Assembly: GCA_016789955.1 (NCBI GenBank)
Contig: JAEUPB010000037.1
Coordinates: 1 to 64,000, forward strand
Direction: 5' to 3'
Length of the DNA: 64,000 nt
Source: Rubrivivax sp.
GTDB lineage: Bacteria > Pseudomonadota > Gammaproteobacteria > Burkholderiales > Burkholderiaceae_C
The notes below the pieces were generated by a model, which was not told the origin of the DNA, did no database searches, and worked only from the letters and a program-made list of their open reading frames with translations. Shown piece after piece: positions 29,909 to 38,103 of this stretch (the first letter of the stretch is position 1; each line of letters opens with the position of its first letter). Made by a program: the position numbers and the translations under genes.

Positions 29909-30226
29909 ATGAGCCTCGAGACCTGGACCGACGCGATGGGCGTGGACGCGCTGCGCCCCGACGACGTGGTGGGCGTGGAGGTGGCCGGCCACGACCTGGC
30001 GATCTACCGCGTGGGCGGCGCCCTGTACGCCACCGACAACCTCTGCACCCACGGCCATGCGCGGCTGTGCGAAGGCTTCCTGCTCGACCACGAGATCGAG
30101 TGCCCGGTGCACCAGGGCCGCTTCGACGTGCGCGACGGCCGCCCGACCTGCGCCCCCGTCACCGAGCCGCTGCGCTGCCATCCGGTGAAGATCGAGGGCG
30201 GGCGCGTGTGGGTGCAGCTGGGATGA
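29909..30226 (+). CDS. nagAb: Rieske ferredoxin of the oxygenase system
   Basis: A 105-residue Rieske [2Fe-2S] ferredoxin with ligands Cys46, His48, Cys65 and His68 (CTHGHARLC and CPVHQGRFD). It should carry electrons from a flavin reductase to the NagGH oxygenase, like NagAb/NahAb. It begins 14 bases after the nagH stop. The partner reductase (NagAa type) is not encoded in this window; the next gene is on the other strand only 22 bases away. Confidence 0.88.
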   Translation: MSLETWTDAMGVDALRPDDVVGVEVAGHDLAIYRVGGALYATDNLCTHGHARLCEGFLLDHEIECPVHQGRFDVRDGRPTCAPVTEPLRCHPVKIEGGRVWVQLG

Positions 30227-30248
30227 AGCGCCGGCGCCAGCTCCGGCC

Positions 30249-31907
30249 TCAGCTCCCGCCCGGCAGCGCCACGCGCACATCGGTCCAGCCCATCATCCTC
30301 AGCACCGCCCAGGCGACCGCGGCCTCGCCGGGATCGTCGGCGACGGCAACCACGCGCGCATATCGCGGCACGCCGGCCTTCTGCAGGATCTTCCACAGCT
30401 CGGCAGCCGGCTTCGGTCGACCTTCGGCCGCGAGCAGCTCGGTGTAGGCCAGCCGTACCACGGTGCCGGCCGGTGCCTGCGCCGGTGCCGACGTGCCGGC
30501 CCACAGGTGCACGACCGGAAAGGCCGCGGCCGCATCGCCGGGATCACCCGCCACGACGCCCGGCTTCACCGACGCCGGATAGGCCACCGGCGGGATCGTG
30601 ATCTCCATCGGCGACCTGCGCGGCCCGACCACGGTCGGCGTCTTCTCCAGCGGCAGGCCGCGCAGGCCCCATTCGTCCACCGATTCCAGCAGCATCGAGA
30701 CCCGCTTCTGCGACACGCGCTCGAGCATCAGCATCGCCAGCGCCGAGCGCGGGTTCAGGCCGCCGTCGGACACCACCACCGCCTCGTGCGCCGGGTTCAC
30801 GCCGGCCGGGCCGAGGCGCGCCGCGAGCTGCGCCGGGTCGCGCAGGTGCTCGCGGAACAGCTCCGCCGGGATGTTCAGCGCGTAGGGCACGTGGCCCTGG
30901 CGATAGGCCGCCTCGGGCCGCACGTCGATCACGCTCTGCTTCGTGACGCTGAACATGCGCATCATGCGGTTGGTGTACCCGTTGAGCCAGTCGGCGTCGC
31001 GCTGCAGCGCCGGCGCGGCCCAGGTCCACATCGGCAGGCGCCGCTCGTCCTGCAGCCACTCGAGCTGCGACTCGCGGTACAGCTGCACCGTGGGCCAGCC
31101 CAGCAGCACCTTCAGCGCGAACCACGGCACGCTCGCGGCCACGCCGCCACCGCAGTAGGTGTAGACGGTCTGGCCCGGCTTCAGGCCGAGGTGGGCCACC
31201 AGGCGGCGGATCTCGTCGGGGGACTTGAAGGTCTTGTCGGCGTTGTAGAAGTCCTCGGCCGGCAGCATCACGGCGTTCGGCACGTGCCCGCCGCGGTCGA
31301 AGAACTTGGTCTCGCCGTAGTAGTAGCTCGGCTCCAGCGCCTCGACCAGCGCATGGCCGGCGGGATCGCCCGATCCGAGCAGGAAGGCATCGAGCTTCAC
31401 GCGCAGTTCGTCGCGGAACGCAGTCACGCGGTAGGTGCCCGGCGTGGGCGGTGCCGACTGCTGGGTCACCGCCCCACCGGCGGCCTGCCAGGCGGCCAGG
31501 CCGCCGTCGAGGATCGCGAGGTCCTGCGCCGGCACGCCGGCGTGCATCAGGTCGTGGAACAGCCGGGTGGCCATCATCGAGCCACCGGTGTCGTAGACGA
31601 CGATGCGGCGGCCCGGGCTCACGCCCCACGACTGCAGCCGGCGCGTCATCTGTTCGGGGGTCGGTTGCTCGATGCCGTAGGCGTACAGGTCGGCGCTGGC
31701 CGCGCCGGCGATATGGCCCTTGCGGAAAGCCGGCGTGGCGGACGCGTCCAGCAGCGTGATCTCGCCGCGCGGCAACTCGGCCTTCAGCCAGGCGGCGGTG
31801 ACGAGCGGGCCGAAGCCGGCCGCCTGGGCCGGGGCCAGCACTCCGATCAGAAGGACCCATGCGGCGAGGAGCCGGACGACGGGGTGGGCGAAGTTCGGCA
31901 ACGGCAT
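30249..31907 (-). CDS. Exported multi-domain rhodanese-like protein
   Basis: A 552-residue protein with a Sec signal (hydrophobic about 12-28, cleavage near AQA-AG) and four rhodanese-like units. Unit 1 (about 32-150) has Asp106 where the catalytic Cys should be (VYDTGGS); unit 2 (about 160-290) keeps Cys252 in TYCGGGVAAS; unit 3 (about 305-425) reads VVVSDGG; unit 4 (about 460-550) reads VAVADDP. So only one active loop remains. It probably transfers sulfur in the periplasm (thiosulfate or polysulfide), or binds sulfur anions. ATG 31907 is preceded by AAGGGA. Confidence 0.85.
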   Translation of the reverse strand: MPLPNFAHPVVRLLAAWVLLIGVLAPAQAAGFGPLVTAAWLKAELPRGEITLLDASATPAFRKGHIAGAASADLYAYGIEQPTPEQMTRRLQSWGVSPGRRIVVYDTGGSMMATRLFHDLMHAGVPAQDLAILDGGLAAWQAAGGAVTQQSAPPTPGTYRVTAFRDELRVKLDAFLLGSGDPAGHALVEALEPSYYYGETKFFDRGGHVPNAVMLPAEDFYNADKTFKSPDEIRRLVAHLGLKPGQTVYTYCGGGVAASVPWFALKVLLGWPTVQLYRESQLEWLQDERRLPMWTWAAPALQRDADWLNGYTNRMMRMFSVTKQSVIDVRPEAAYRQGHVPYALNIPAELFREHLRDPAQLAARLGPAGVNPAHEAVVVSDGGLNPRSALAMLMLERVSQKRVSMLLESVDEWGLRGLPLEKTPTVVGPRRSPMEITIPPVAYPASVKPGVVAGDPGDAAAAFPVVHLWAGTSAPAQAPAGTVVRLAYTELLAAEGRPKPAAELWKILQKAGVPRYARVVAVADDPGEAAVAWAVLRMMGWTDVRVALPGGS

Positions 31908-32045
31908 GGCGATATCCCTTTCCTGCCACGCACTGTCCTCGCGCGCGCGGGCGGGCGCCAGCGGCGTGCGACAGGCGGGCCCCGGAGGCGACCGGCTGCA
32001 GCCGCGCAAGGCCAGTCGGCAGCCCACTCGGCGGCGCGAACCGCC

Positions 32046-33086
32046 TCACCCGATCTCGATCGCCAGCTTGCCGAACTGCTCGCCCGACTCCAGCCGCGAG
32101 AGCGCCTCGGGCACGCCGTCGAGCGCATAGCGCCGCTCGATCACCGGCCGAATCCGGTGTCGGGTGCAGAAGGCCAGCAGGTCGGCGAACTCGGCGTGGT
32201 TGCCCAGCGTCGAGCCCAGCACCTGCAGCTGCCGGATGAACATCCGCCGCAGGTCGGCGCCGGGCTGGTCGCCGGTGGTGGCGCCGCAGGTGACGAGGCG
32301 GCCGCCGCGCACCAGGCTCTTCAGCGCCGCGCCCCACACCGCGGCGCCGACGTTCTCGATCACCACGTCGACGCCGCGGCCGCCGGTCAGCTCGAGCACC
32401 GTGCGCGCGATGTCCTGCGTGGCCGTGTGCACGGTGCCGTCGGCACCTAGCGCGCGCGCCCGCTCGAGCTTGGACTCGTCACGCGACGTGACGATCACCC
32501 GCGCACCCGCCGCGCGCGCGAGCTGCAGCGCCGCCAGCGACACGCCGCCGCCGATGCCGAACACCAGCACCGCCTCGTGCGGCCTCAGCCGCGCCTGCGT
32601 GAACAGCATGCGCCACGCGGTGAGGTGGTTCACGCCCAATGCGGCCACCTCGGCGTGGTCGAGCCCTTCCGGCGCAGCGAACACGTTGCGCGCCGGCAGG
32701 CTCAGCCACTGCGCCCAAGTGCCGTCGCGGTGCTCGCCGAGCAGCTTCATCCGCGTGCACAGCACGTCGTCGCCGCGCAGGCAGAACTCGCAGCGGCCGC
32801 AGGCGATGCCGGGGTGCAGCGCCACGCGCTGGCCGACGGCCAGGGTCCGCTCGCCGGCGTCCAGTTCCTCGATCACGCCGGCGCCGTCCACGCCCATCAC
32901 CTGCGGCAGCGTGTGCGTGATGCCGGCGCCGCTGTCGCGCATGTAGAGGTCGACGCGGTTCACGGTGCCGGCGCGCATCCGCACCAGCACCTCGCCCGGC
33001 CCGCGCAGCGGCCGCGGCCGCTCGCCGACGCTCACCACCTCGTTGCCGCCGTGGCCGGTGAGGAAAGCCGCTCGCATCATCGTCAT
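32046..33086 (-). CDS. MDR-family zinc-type dehydrogenase / quinone oxidoreductase
   Basis: A 346-residue medium-chain dehydrogenase/reductase. The structural zinc lobe has four cysteines (CGRCEFCLRGDDVLC), while the catalytic zinc ligands are not obvious: the usual Cys is replaced in NRVDLYMRD and the usual GHE reads GVD. The nucleotide fold has VFGIGGGVSLAALQLARAAG. This mix is seen in quinone-reductase-like and some alcohol dehydrogenase members, so the substrate is undefined. Start is uncertain: ATGs at 33086, 33080 and 33077 and a GTG at 33095. It begins a few bases after the M20 peptidase stop (33098), suggesting an operon. Confidence 0.82.
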   Translation of the reverse strand: MTMMRAAFLTGHGGNEVVSVGERPRPLRGPGEVLVRMRAGTVNRVDLYMRDSGAGITHTLPQVMGVDGAGVIEELDAGERTLAVGQRVALHPGIACGRCEFCLRGDDVLCTRMKLLGEHRDGTWAQWLSLPARNVFAAPEGLDHAEVAALGVNHLTAWRMLFTQARLRPHEAVLVFGIGGGVSLAALQLARAAGARVIVTSRDESKLERARALGADGTVHTATQDIARTVLELTGGRGVDVVIENVGAAVWGAALKSLVRGGRLVTCGATTGDQPGADLRRMFIRQLQVLGSTLGNHAEFADLLAFCTRHRIRPVIERRYALDGVPEALSRLESGEQFGKLAIEIG

Positions 33087-33097
33087 CGCGCCCACGA

Positions 33098-34417
33098 CTA
33101 CCAGCTGACCTTGCCGGCGCCGATGTCCATCACCATGCGCGTGGCCAGGTACAGACGCGGCACGATGGAGCTCACGAAGATGTACTCGCGGTCGTTCGAG
33201 TGCGAGCCGGCGCCGCGCAGCCCGAAGCCTTCGAGCACTCCGCCCCGCGCGCGCATCGCCGCGTAGGCGGCATCGGTGCCGCCTCCGGCGGAGCGCTCGC
33301 GGACGTCCAGCGTGCGGCCGATCTCGCCGAACACCGCCTGCGCATGCACCGCCAGCGCGCGCGACGCCGCGTTGGCGCGGAAGGCCGGGCGGCCACGGCG
33401 CATTCGCATCTCCACCGTCGTGTCGGGAATCAGGCGGTCACGAGCGGCCTCGGCCAAGCGCGCTTCGAGGCGATCGAGGTCGGCAGCATTCTCGGCGCGC
33501 ACGTCGCCGTGCGCCATTGCCAGCGCCGGGATCACGTTGCCCACCTCGCCCGAGCGGGCGATCGTCCAGTTGATCTTCAACCCCACGCCGGGCTCGCCGT
33601 AGTCCCGGGTCTTCAGGATCTGGTGCGCGAGCTCGACGAGCGCATTGCGTCCGCCCTCGGGGTTGGCGCCGGCGTGCGAGGCGCGGCCGGTGACGCGCAG
33701 CTCGACGCTGGCGGTGCTGCTGGTCGCCAGCCGCACCGCGTCGATGTCCACACCGCCGCCCTCGAACGACAGCACCGCGTCGTACTCCGAGCCGAGCTGC
33801 GTGAGCAGCGCCGCGGAACCGGCCGAGCCGATCTCCTCGTCGGCGTTGAGCAGCACGCCCAGCTCGGCGAACCCGGTGTGGCCCAGCACGCGCAGCAGTT
33901 CCACCGTGTGCAGCACGAGGGCCACGCCACCCTTGTCGTCGGAGATGCCCAGGCCATAGGCGCGGTCGCCCTCCACGCGGAACGGCTGCTTCTCGCCCAT
34001 GCCGCGCGGGTAGACGGTGTCCAGGTGCGCGATGAGCAGCACCTTGCGCTCGCCGGTGCCGCGCAGCGTGCCGCGCACCATCGGGCCCCGCTCGCTGCCG
34101 CGGGCCCGTGGATCGAACCCCGGCGGGCGCGAGGGCAGCACCTCCACCGTCATCCCCGCCGCAAGCAGCCGCGCCGCGGCCAGCTCCGCGATGCGCGTGA
34201 GCCCTTCGACGTCGCGGCTGCCCGACTCGATGCCCACCAGCGTCTTCAGCGTCTCGAGCACCGCGGCCTGCTGCTGGTCGGCAGCGGCGCGCACCGCGGC
34301 GGCGGTCTGCGCGGCGGCCGCCGGGGCCAGCGCGGCAGCGGCCAGCCACAGCAGCACGCGGGCCCACGACGTCCGGGCCCGGGCCAGCCAGGGTGAGCGG
34401 TGTGGGGTCATCGCCAT
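33098..34417 (-). CDS. M20-family metallopeptidase, glutamate carboxypeptidase (CPG2)-like
   Basis: A 439-residue exported zinc peptidase. Signal peptide: ARVLLWLAAAALAPAAAA. Metal/catalytic residues appear in order: AHLDTVYP (His and Asp), ISDDKGG (bridging Asp), NADEEIGS (general-base Glu and Glu ligand), FEGGGVD (ligand) and the final His in GSHSNDREYIF. The lid domain lies at about 230-340. CPG2-type enzymes remove C-terminal glutamate from folates and peptides. ATG 34417 keeps the signal near the N-terminus; 34411 is an alternative. Confidence 0.88.
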   Translation of the reverse strand: MAMTPHRSPWLARARTSWARVLLWLAAAALAPAAAAQTAAAVRAAADQQQAAVLETLKTLVGIESGSRDVEGLTRIAELAAARLLAAGMTVEVLPSRPPGFDPRARGSERGPMVRGTLRGTGERKVLLIAHLDTVYPRGMGEKQPFRVEGDRAYGLGISDDKGGVALVLHTVELLRVLGHTGFAELGVLLNADEEIGSAGSAALLTQLGSEYDAVLSFEGGGVDIDAVRLATSSTASVELRVTGRASHAGANPEGGRNALVELAHQILKTRDYGEPGVGLKINWTIARSGEVGNVIPALAMAHGDVRAENAADLDRLEARLAEAARDRLIPDTTVEMRMRRGRPAFRANAASRALAVHAQAVFGEIGRTLDVRERSAGGGTDAAYAAMRARGGVLEGFGLRGAGSHSNDREYIFVSSIVPRLYLATRMVMDIGAGKVSW

Positions 34418-34527
34418 CGAGACAAGCCTGGTTGGCAACGGGGCGCCGAGCATAGCGCCGAGGGAGGCGGCGCGGCGGGTCCGGGGCGGCCATCCCGTAC
34501 GATGGCGTCTCGCCTCAGGGGACACTG

Positions 34528-35526
34528 ATGCAGCGCAGAACCGCACTCCTGGCCGGAGCCTCATGGCTCGGCATGCCGGCCGCGGCATGGGCGCAGCCTT
34601 CGACGCGCAACATCCGCATCGGCATCCTGTTCGGCGATGGGCCGTTGCCCCACGAGGAAACGGCCCTGCGCGAAGGCCTGCGCGAACTGGGGTATGCCGA
34701 GGGCCGCAACCTGGTCATCGAGCGGCGCTACGCCGAAGGCCGGGTGCAGCTCGTCCCGGGCTACGCACGCGAGCTGGCGGCGATGAATCTCGATGCGGTG
34801 ATCTCCACCTGCACGCCCACCACACGCGTGGCGATGCAGGCTTTCGGTTCGACGCCCGCCTCGACGCCGATCATCATGGCGGCGGTCGCCGATCCCGTGG
34901 GACAGCAGTTGATCGCAAGCCTGGCCAGGCCCGGCGCCAACGTCACCGGTCTTGCCAGCCAGGCCGAGGACATCGTGCCCAAGATGCTGGAGCTGCTCGG
35001 CCAGGTCCTGCCGAAGGCGCCCACGGTGGCGGTGCTGGTCGACAGCGGCAGCGCCGTGCACCCGCGCATGTGGCGCGCACTGGGGCCGATCGCGCAACGC
35101 CTGAACATCCAGCTGGTGAAGGTCGAGGCCGGGCGCAAGCCCAGCGACGGGACGCTGCCTGACGCCTTCGACGCCGCCGTGGCGCAGCGCGCTGCAGGCA
35201 TGCTGGTGCTGCCGGACGAGCCCTACTTCGTCGCGCGTCGCGCCGACATCGCCGCGCTGGCAGCCCGGCACCGCCTCGCTGCGATCTACGGCCTGCGCGA
35301 GTACGTGGACGAAGGTGGCTTGATGAGCTACGGCGAGAACATGCGCACCGTCTTCCGGGACGTGGCGACCTACGTCGCCAGGGTCGCCGGCGGAGCCAGG
35401 CCGGGCGACCTGCCCGTCAGCCAACCGACGCGGTTCGACCTGGTGGTGAACCTCGGGGTCGCCAGGGCGCTGGGCGTCTCGGTGCCGCAGACGCTGCTGC
35501 TGAGCGCCACGGAAGTGGTCCGATAG
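34528..35526 (+). CDS. ABC-type substrate-binding protein, PF04392 (TrpX-like) family
   Basis: A 332-residue exported binding protein with an N-terminal signal ending near AWA-QP, preceded by QRRTALLAG, which can be Tat-like. ADPVGQQLIASLARPGANVTG and LLGQVLPKAPTVAVLVD are typical of the PF04392 family, whose members bind aromatic amino acids or unknown ligands. No permease or ATPase is nearby, so this is the second orphan binding protein in the window. It diverges from the M20 peptidase gene. Confidence 0.85.
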   Translation: MQRRTALLAGASWLGMPAAAWAQPSTRNIRIGILFGDGPLPHEETALREGLRELGYAEGRNLVIERRYAEGRVQLVPGYARELAAMNLDAVISTCTPTTRVAMQAFGSTPASTPIIMAAVADPVGQQLIASLARPGANVTGLASQAEDIVPKMLELLGQVLPKAPTVAVLVDSGSAVHPRMWRALGPIAQRLNIQLVKVEAGRKPSDGTLPDAFDAAVAQRAAGMLVLPDEPYFVARRADIAALAARHRLAAIYGLREYVDEGGLMSYGENMRTVFRDVATYVARVAGGARPGDLPVSQPTRFDLVVNLGVARALGVSVPQTLLLSATEVVR

Positions 35527-35604
35527 CTCACTCCGCTTCGGCCGCTACCGAAGCATCGCGGCGCGCGTGCGGCTGACACTGCGGCATCCCACGGAGACAC
35601 GCCC

Positions 35605-35925
35605 ATGCCGCTCACCTGCTTCATCCGCTACGAGATCGACCCGTTCCAGCGCGACGCCTTCCGCCGCTACGCCGAGGCCTGGCACGCCATCATCCCGCGC
35701 CTCGCAGCACCCGAGGGCGGCGCGCTCGTCGGCTACTTCCTGCCGCACGAAGGCAGCAACACCGAGGCCTGGGGGCTGATCACGTTCCCCACGCTGGCCG
35801 CCTACGAGCGCTACCGCGCAAGCCTGAAGCGCGACCCGGCGGCAGTGGCGAACTTCGCCTACTCGCAGAACGAGCGCTTCATCCGCCGGGAGCAGCGCAC
35901 GTTCACCGAGAACGTCGCCGTCTGA
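35605..35925 (+). CDS. NIPSNAP-family small protein
   Basis: A 106-residue protein of the dimeric alpha-beta barrel NIPSNAP group. [30 protein letters not shown] and the [17 protein letters not shown] segment are typical. Bacterial members are of unknown or putative monooxygenase-like function. It starts at an ATG behind ACGGAGAC and is followed 24 bases later by an ArsR-type regulator, so the two are probably an operon. Confidence 0.82.
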   Translation: MPLTCFIRYEIDPFQRDAFRRYAEAWHAIIPRLAAPEGGALVGYFLPHEGSNTEAWGLITFPTLAAYERYRASLKRDPAAVANFAYSQNERFIRREQRTFTENVAV

Positions 35926-35949
35926 CCCGCCGCCGGTGGACCACGCCCG

Positions 35950-36657
35950 ATGCCGCGCTACGAACCGCGCCTCGCCCGCCTCGCCGCGCTGATCGCCGAC
36001 CCGGCGCGCTCGCGCATGCTGGCCTACCTGCTCGACGGCCACCGTGCCAGCGCCGGCGAGCTCGCCACGGCGGCCTCGGTGGCGCCGTCCACTGCCAGCG
36101 GGCACCTGGCGCGGCTCGCCGAGGCGGGGCTGGTGGCGATCGAGACGCGCGGTCGCCACCGCTACGTGCGGCTGGCCGACGCCGACGTGGCGCACGCGCT
36201 CGAGGCACTTGCGATGGTGGCCGAGCGCGGCACCCACGAGCGGTTGTGGAACTCGCCGGCACGCGCCGCGCTGCGCGAGGCGCGCTGCTGCTACGGGCAT
36301 CTCGCTGGTCGGCTGGGCGTCGGCCTGATGGAGGCGCTGCAGCGAGAAGGCCGCACGACGGTGGCCGACGACGGCGGCCTCGCGCTGACGGATGCCGGTC
36401 GCGCGTGGCTGCAGGCGCTGGGCGTCGAGCCTGACTCGCTGCCGCCGCGTACCGCGCGGCGCCGCTGGGCCTACCCGTGCCTGGACTGGTCGGAGCGCCG
36501 CGATCACCTCGCCGGGGCGTTGGCCACGTGGCTGCTGGACCACTTCATCTCGCAAGACTGGTTGCGCCCGCAGCCCGGCGGACGCGAGGGCCGCAACCGC
36601 GCGCTGACGCTCACGCACGCGGGCCAGCGCACGCTGCTGCCGCTGCTGCAGGCCTGA
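35950..36657 (+). CDS. ArsR-family winged-helix regulator
   Basis: A 235-residue transcription factor, longer than typical ArsR proteins. The N-terminal winged HTH (about 8-85) contains ARSRMLAYLLDGHRASAGEL and VAPSTASGHLARLAEAGLV. The C-terminal 130 residues include ARCCYGHLAGRLGVGLMEAL, where paired cysteines could bind metal or thiol, and a second DNA-binding-like region. The family resembles YgaV/BigR-like or 'helix-turn-helix domain' ArsR proteins with a C-terminal extension. It likely controls its own transcript with NIPSNAP. The inducer is unknown. Confidence 0.85.
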   Translation: MPRYEPRLARLAALIADPARSRMLAYLLDGHRASAGELATAASVAPSTASGHLARLAEAGLVAIETRGRHRYVRLADADVAHALEALAMVAERGTHERLWNSPARAALREARCCYGHLAGRLGVGLMEALQREGRTTVADDGGLALTDAGRAWLQALGVEPDSLPPRTARRRWAYPCLDWSERRDHLAGALATWLLDHFISQDWLRPQPGGREGRNRALTLTHAGQRTLLPLLQA

Positions 36658-36667
36658 CGGGCCACAT

Positions 36668-36686
36668 CCCCCCTCTTTCGGGGGGG
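36668..36686 (+). terminator. C6/G7 hairpin after the ArsR gene
   Basis: Six C (36668-36673) and seven G (36680-36686) flank a TCTTTC loop, forming a very stable stem 10 bases after the ArsR stop. There is no T-tract behind it. It may end the NIPSNAP-arsR transcript or act as a 3' stabiliser. Confidence 0.4.
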
Positions 36687-36705
36687 CATGGCCGGATCGG
36701 CGGCC

Positions 36706-36729
36706 GGGATGCGTCTAGACCGGCATCCC
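36706..36729. promoter_or_regulatory. Inverted repeat upstream of the esterase gene
   Basis: GGGATGC (36706-36712) and GCATCCC (36723-36729) are perfect 7-bp arms; the spacer begins with the palindrome GTCTAGAC (36713-36720). The repeat ends 24 bases before the ATG at 36754 and before the GAAGGAG ribosome site, so it could be an operator or a 5' leader hairpin. Confidence 0.35.
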
Positions 36730-36753
36730 ACAGCCGAGCCGAAGGAGCCCGCC

Positions 36754-38055
36754 ATGCCCATCTCCCTGGATGCTGCCCACTGGCGCCAGCGGCTGCGCCG
36801 TGCCACCGCGGCGACGCTGCTCGTCGCGATCTCCTGCATCGGCAGCCCGGCGGCGGCCACCGAAGGCGTCTACTCCGTCGACAGCTGGATCGCCATCGTC
36901 GCCCACGCGCAGAGGGTCTACCCGGCGCTGTTCCCCGGCACGCCCACCGAACAGCCCTTCGGCGACGGCCGCAGCTACCGCTACAGCAGCGGCAACACCA
37001 TCGGCTTCCAGGGCGACCAGATCTACCTCGCAGGCCCGGTGGTGGGCAGCAGCGCGATGACGCCGTTCCAGACGATGGACACCTTCTGCACCAGCACCCC
37101 CGCGGCCTGCGGCGTGACGCTGCGCCGAACGGTGACCTGGCAGAACCTCGAGCGCGAGTACTTCGTCTACGTGCCCTGGAAAGTGCAGAAGAGCGCCGCC
37201 CGGGTGCCCGCCGTGATGCTGGTCCACGGCAGCGGCGGGCACGGGCGCGTGCCGCTGAACGAGTGGGGTTGGAAGTCGGTGGCCGACCGCGAGGGCCTGC
37301 TGCTGGCCGCGCCCAGCGCGCTGACGCATTGCTACCTGGAGGACAAGAACGGCAACGGCACCTTCGAACTGCAGGCCGAGTACGAGCTGCTGGCCAAGTG
37401 GGCCAGCGGCCCGATGGGCCAGCCCGTCCGCCCGCTGTGCACGGCCGCGCAGCTCGACGCGCTGGTCCAGGCGAACCGCATCACCGCGGCCGAGCGCGCC
37501 GCAGCCGACCACCCGCTGACCGACGACATCGGCGGCCTCCGCCAACTGGCGCGCATCCTGGCCACCGACTGGAACGCCGATGCGAAACGCCTGTACGTCT
37601 CGGGCTTCTCCAACGGCGGCGAGATGGCGTTCCGCATGGCCGCCGAGGCCTCGGACCTGTTCGCTGCGGTGGCCTCCGCCGCCGGAGTGGTGCTGCAGAG
37701 CGAGACCACATGGCCGGTGACGCCGCGGCCGCTGTCGATGGTCTACTCGATCGGCTCGCTGAACCTGCGCGGCCAGCCGGTCTCGACGACCCAGGACGTG
37801 ATGGCCACCAACAGCGACCTGGCGTCGCGCACCGCGGCTTTCCTCGCGATCCTGGGCCTCTCGGACGTGCACACCTTCGCCAACATGCAGATCGCCGGTT
37901 TCGACACCGGCGTCTACGTCTACCGCACCAGCACGCGGCCCGTGCCGGGCGGCAACACGCTGTACGTGGGCGTGATGGCGAATCTGGAGCACGAGTACCC
38001 GACGACGCTGCCCGAGACCCTGTGGGGCTTCTTCCGCACCCAGGTGCTGCCCTGA
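36754..38055 (+). CDS. Secreted alpha/beta-hydrolase, PHB-depolymerase/LpqC-like, with N-terminal accessory module
   Basis: A 433-residue exported esterase. Signal peptide: about 1-36, cleavage near SPAAA. Residues 43-96 form a small module with VYPALFPGTP and YRYSSGNTIGFQGDQIYL, a pattern I associate with secreted Burkholderiales proteins. The hydrolase domain follows (about 125-433): oxyanion region LVHGSGGHG, nucleophile Ser286 in SGFSNGGEM, and a late His in NLEHEYP. It probably cleaves short polyester or aryl esters outside the cell. ATG 36754 follows GAAGGAG. Confidence 0.8.
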   Translation: MPISLDAAHWRQRLRRATAATLLVAISCIGSPAAATEGVYSVDSWIAIVAHAQRVYPALFPGTPTEQPFGDGRSYRYSSGNTIGFQGDQIYLAGPVVGSSAMTPFQTMDTFCTSTPAACGVTLRRTVTWQNLEREYFVYVPWKVQKSAARVPAVMLVHGSGGHGRVPLNEWGWKSVADREGLLLAAPSALTHCYLEDKNGNGTFELQAEYELLAKWASGPMGQPVRPLCTAAQLDALVQANRITAAERAAADHPLTDDIGGLRQLARILATDWNADAKRLYVSGFSNGGEMAFRMAAEASDLFAAVASAAGVVLQSETTWPVTPRPLSMVYSIGSLNLRGQPVSTTQDVMATNSDLASRTAAFLAILGLSDVHTFANMQIAGFDTGVYVYRTSTRPVPGGNTLYVGVMANLEHEYPTTLPETLWGFFRTQVLP

Positions 38056-38080
38056 CGCCACCCCGGCGCGGACCCCGATG

Positions 38081-38103
38081 ACGCCTGCGAGGTTGTCAGG
38101 CGT
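38081..38103. terminator. Hairpin between convergent esterase and cydB
   Basis: ACGCCTG (38081-38087) and CAGGCGT (38097-38103) form a perfect 7-bp stem with a 9-base loop; it covers the last codons of cydB (stop at 38096-38098) and lies 25 bases after the esterase stop. No T-tract is present. A bidirectional terminator role is inferred. Confidence 0.35.
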
